Positions 61,693-64,000 of a stretch of 64,000 nt of DNA are shown piece after piece. Each line of letters starts with the position of its first letter. The first letter of the stretch is position 1. Source of the stretch: an uncultured Oscillospiraceae bacterium (GTDB lineage Bacteria > Bacillota > Clostridia > Oscillospirales > Oscillospiraceae); contig CAKUIM010000005.1 of NCBI GenBank assembly GCA_934660965.1, forward strand, positions 1-64,000, in the 5' to 3' direction. The notes below the pieces were generated by a model that was not told where the DNA came from, did not search any database, and saw only the letters and a program-made list of their open reading frames with translations. Made by a program: the position numbers and the translations under genes.

Positions 61693-63216
61693 ATGAGCAA
61701 AACACCCACAACTCTAATTATTATGGACGGCTTCGGCCTGTCCGACTCCACCGTGCCCGGCGACAACGCCATCGCCGCCGCCAGCACGCCCAACCTGGAC
61801 CGGCTCTTTGCCGAAAACGGCACCTGCCGCCTGTCCGCCTCCGGGCTGGACGTGGGCCTGCCCGACGGACAGATGGGCAACAGCGAGGTGGGCCACACCA
61901 ACCTGGGCGCAGGCCGGGTGGTGTTCCAGGACCTGCCCCGGATCACCCTGGAGATCCAGGAGCGGCTCTTCTTCAGCAACCCGGCCTTCGTCCGGGCCAT
62001 GGACGCCTGCCGGGAGCGTGGCACCGCGCTGCACCTGCTGGGCCTTTTGAGCGACGGCGGCGTCCACTCCCACATCGACCATCTCTTCGCCCTGCTGGAC
62101 ATGGCCAAGGAGCGGGGGCTGACCCAGGTCTACCTCCACTGCTTCCTGGACGGGCGGGATGTGTCCCCCACCTCCGGCAAGGGGTATATGGAGCAGCTCA
62201 CTGAGAAATGCCGCGCCCTGGGCGTGGGCAAAATCGCCACTGTCATGGGCCGCTACTACGCCATGGACCGGGACAGCCGCTGGGACCGGGTAGAGCGGGC
62301 CTACGCCGCCATGGTCTACGCCGACGCCCCCTTTGAGGACGACCCGGTGAGCGCCATCGCCCTGTCCTATGAGCGGGGCGTCACCGACGAGTTCATGACC
62401 CCCGTGGTGTGCGCCGAGGGGGCCACCGTCAGCGAGGGGGACAGCATGATTTTCTTCAACTTCCGGCCCGACCGGGCCCGGGAGCTGACCCGGGCCTTTG
62501 CCGACCCGGACTTTTCCGGCTTCTCCCGGCGGCTGGGCTATTTCCCCGTGCAGTTCGTGTGCGCCACCCAGTACGACGCCGCCATGCCCAATGTGTCGGT
62601 GGCCTACCCCCACGAGAAGCTCAGCAACATCTTCGGCCAGTATCTCTCCCAGCTGGGCCTGACCCAGCTGCGCATCGCGGAGACGGAGAAGTACGCCCAC
62701 GTCACCTTCTTCTTCAACGGCGGGGACGAGCAGGTGTTCCCCGGCGAGGACCGCTGCCTCATCCCTTCCCCCAAGGTGGCCACCTACGACCTCCAGCCCG
62801 AGATGAGCGCGCCGGAGGTGACAGAGGAGGCGGTGCGGCGCATCAAAAGCGGCGAGTACGACGTCATCATCCTCAACTTTGCCAACTGCGATATGGTGGG
62901 CCACACCGGCGTGTTCGAGGCCGCCGTGAAGGCGGTGGAGGCTGTGGACGCCGGGGTCGCCCGGGTAGTGGAGGCCACCGCCGACATGGGCGGCGTGACC
63001 ATCATCACCGCCGACCACGGCAACGCCGAGCATATGCTCGACGCGGACGGCACCCCCTTCACCGCCCACACCACCAACCTGGTGCCCTGCTGCATCGTGG
63101 GGGCTGACGTGCAGCTGCGCGACGGCCGCCTGGCTGACGTGGCCCCCACCATGCTCGACCTCATGGGCCTTAATAAGCCCGCCGAGATGTCTGGGCAAAC
63201 ATTGATCGTCACCTAA
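61693..63216 (+). CDS. gpmI: 2,3-bisphosphoglycerate-independent phosphoglycerate mutase
   Basis: 507 residues, the normal GpmI length. LIIMDGFGLSDS at the N terminus, the catalytic Ser in GNSEVGHTNLGAGRVVFQDL near residue 60, FLDGRDVSPTSG near residue 150, FNFRPDRARELTR near 255, and metal ligands in NCDMVGHTG and TADHGNAEHM near 400-445. It needs Mn2+ and no bisphosphoglycerate. The ATG at 61693 follows AAGAGG. Confidence 0.97.
   Translation: MSKTPTTLIIMDGFGLSDSTVPGDNAIAAASTPNLDRLFAENGTCRLSASGLDVGLPDGQMGNSEVGHTNLGAGRVVFQDLPRITLEIQERLFFSNPAFVRAMDACRERGTALHLLGLLSDGGVHSHIDHLFALLDMAKERGLTQVYLHCFLDGRDVSPTSGKGYMEQLTEKCRALGVGKIATVMGRYYAMDRDSRWDRVERAYAAMVYADAPFEDDPVSAIALSYERGVTDEFMTPVVCAEGATVSEGDSMIFFNFRPDRARELTRAFADPDFSGFSRRLGYFPVQFVCATQYDAAMPNVSVAYPHEKLSNIFGQYLSQLGLTQLRIAETEKYAHVTFFFNGGDEQVFPGEDRCLIPSPKVATYDLQPEMSAPEVTEEAVRRIKSGEYDVIILNFANCDMVGHTGVFEAAVKAVEAVDAGVARVVEATADMGGVTIITADHGNAEHMLDADGTPFTAHTTNLVPCCIVGADVQLRDGRLADVAPTMLDLMGLNKPAEMSGQTLIVT

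Positions 63217-64000
<784 letters not shown>

Overview
The window is chromosomal DNA of a high-GC anaerobic member of the Clostridia, most like gut Oscillospirales (Flavonifractor, Oscillibacter or Intestinimonas types). This is inferred from strong GGAGG ribosome binding sites, sigma-A promoters, a T-box in front of thrS, a LexA (DinR)-type operator, a biotin-dependent Na+-pumping decarboxylase and many CoA-thioester redox enzymes. No rRNA, tRNA, CRISPR array or intact mobile element was seen. The one transposase is an IS200 remnant.

Layout. (1) 1-8136, minus strand: etfB, etfA, an unknown three-helix membrane protein, an acylating aldehyde dehydrogenase, a family III CoA-transferase, a zinc alcohol dehydrogenase and the start of an Old Yellow Enzyme flavoprotein, together an alcohol/aldehyde/acyl-CoA redox set. 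(2) 8137-10641: a decayed ABC exporter locus cut by a truncated IS200 element, then hairpin-rich non-coding DNA. (3) 10642-18685, minus strand: LysR regulator, beta-keto acid cleavage enzyme (BKACE), GntP-type permease, a biotin-dependent sodium-pump decarboxylase (alpha, two OadG-like small proteins, biotin carrier, beta) and a beta-hydroxyacid dehydrogenase. These could form one pathway that turns an imported hydroxy-dicarboxylate into acetoacetate, CO2 and a Na+ gradient. (4) 18686-21352: an XRE regulator, a frameshifted gene tail and a LacI regulator.

(5) 21361-33349: a carnitine-locus-like CoA module. CaiC-like ligase, FixB and FixA lie on the minus strand; two family III CoA-transferases (one without the catalytic Asp), an MBL hydrolase, a CaiD-like hydratase, a CaiA-like and a Bcd-like acyl-CoA dehydrogenase, a tiny membrane protein and an SSS symporter lie on the plus strand. 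(6) 33649-38668: MFS transporter, MalY/PatB-type C-S lyase, M20 amidohydrolase and an HSL-type esterase, a set that would suit S-conjugate (mercapturate-like) breakdown. (7) 38910-47481, minus strand: a seven-gene operon joining an Opp/Dpp ABC importer to an unknown tandem-barrel protein and an FeS/FMN/FAD ene-reductase.

(8) 47482-64000: mostly housekeeping. ychF and malic enzyme; a radical-SAM/DUF4130 DNA-repair pair under a promoter with a LexA-like box in its spacer; truA and queT; thrS behind a T-box that carries an unusual extra segment; proB-proA; trmL; and the glycolytic run pgk-tpiA-gpmI-eno. A second copy of the pgk 3' end lies just downstream of pgk. The most unusual items are the BKACE/sodium-pump cluster, the Cai/Fix-like module with its degenerate CoA-transferase, the importer-reductase operon, the SOS-type operator and the pgk tail duplication.
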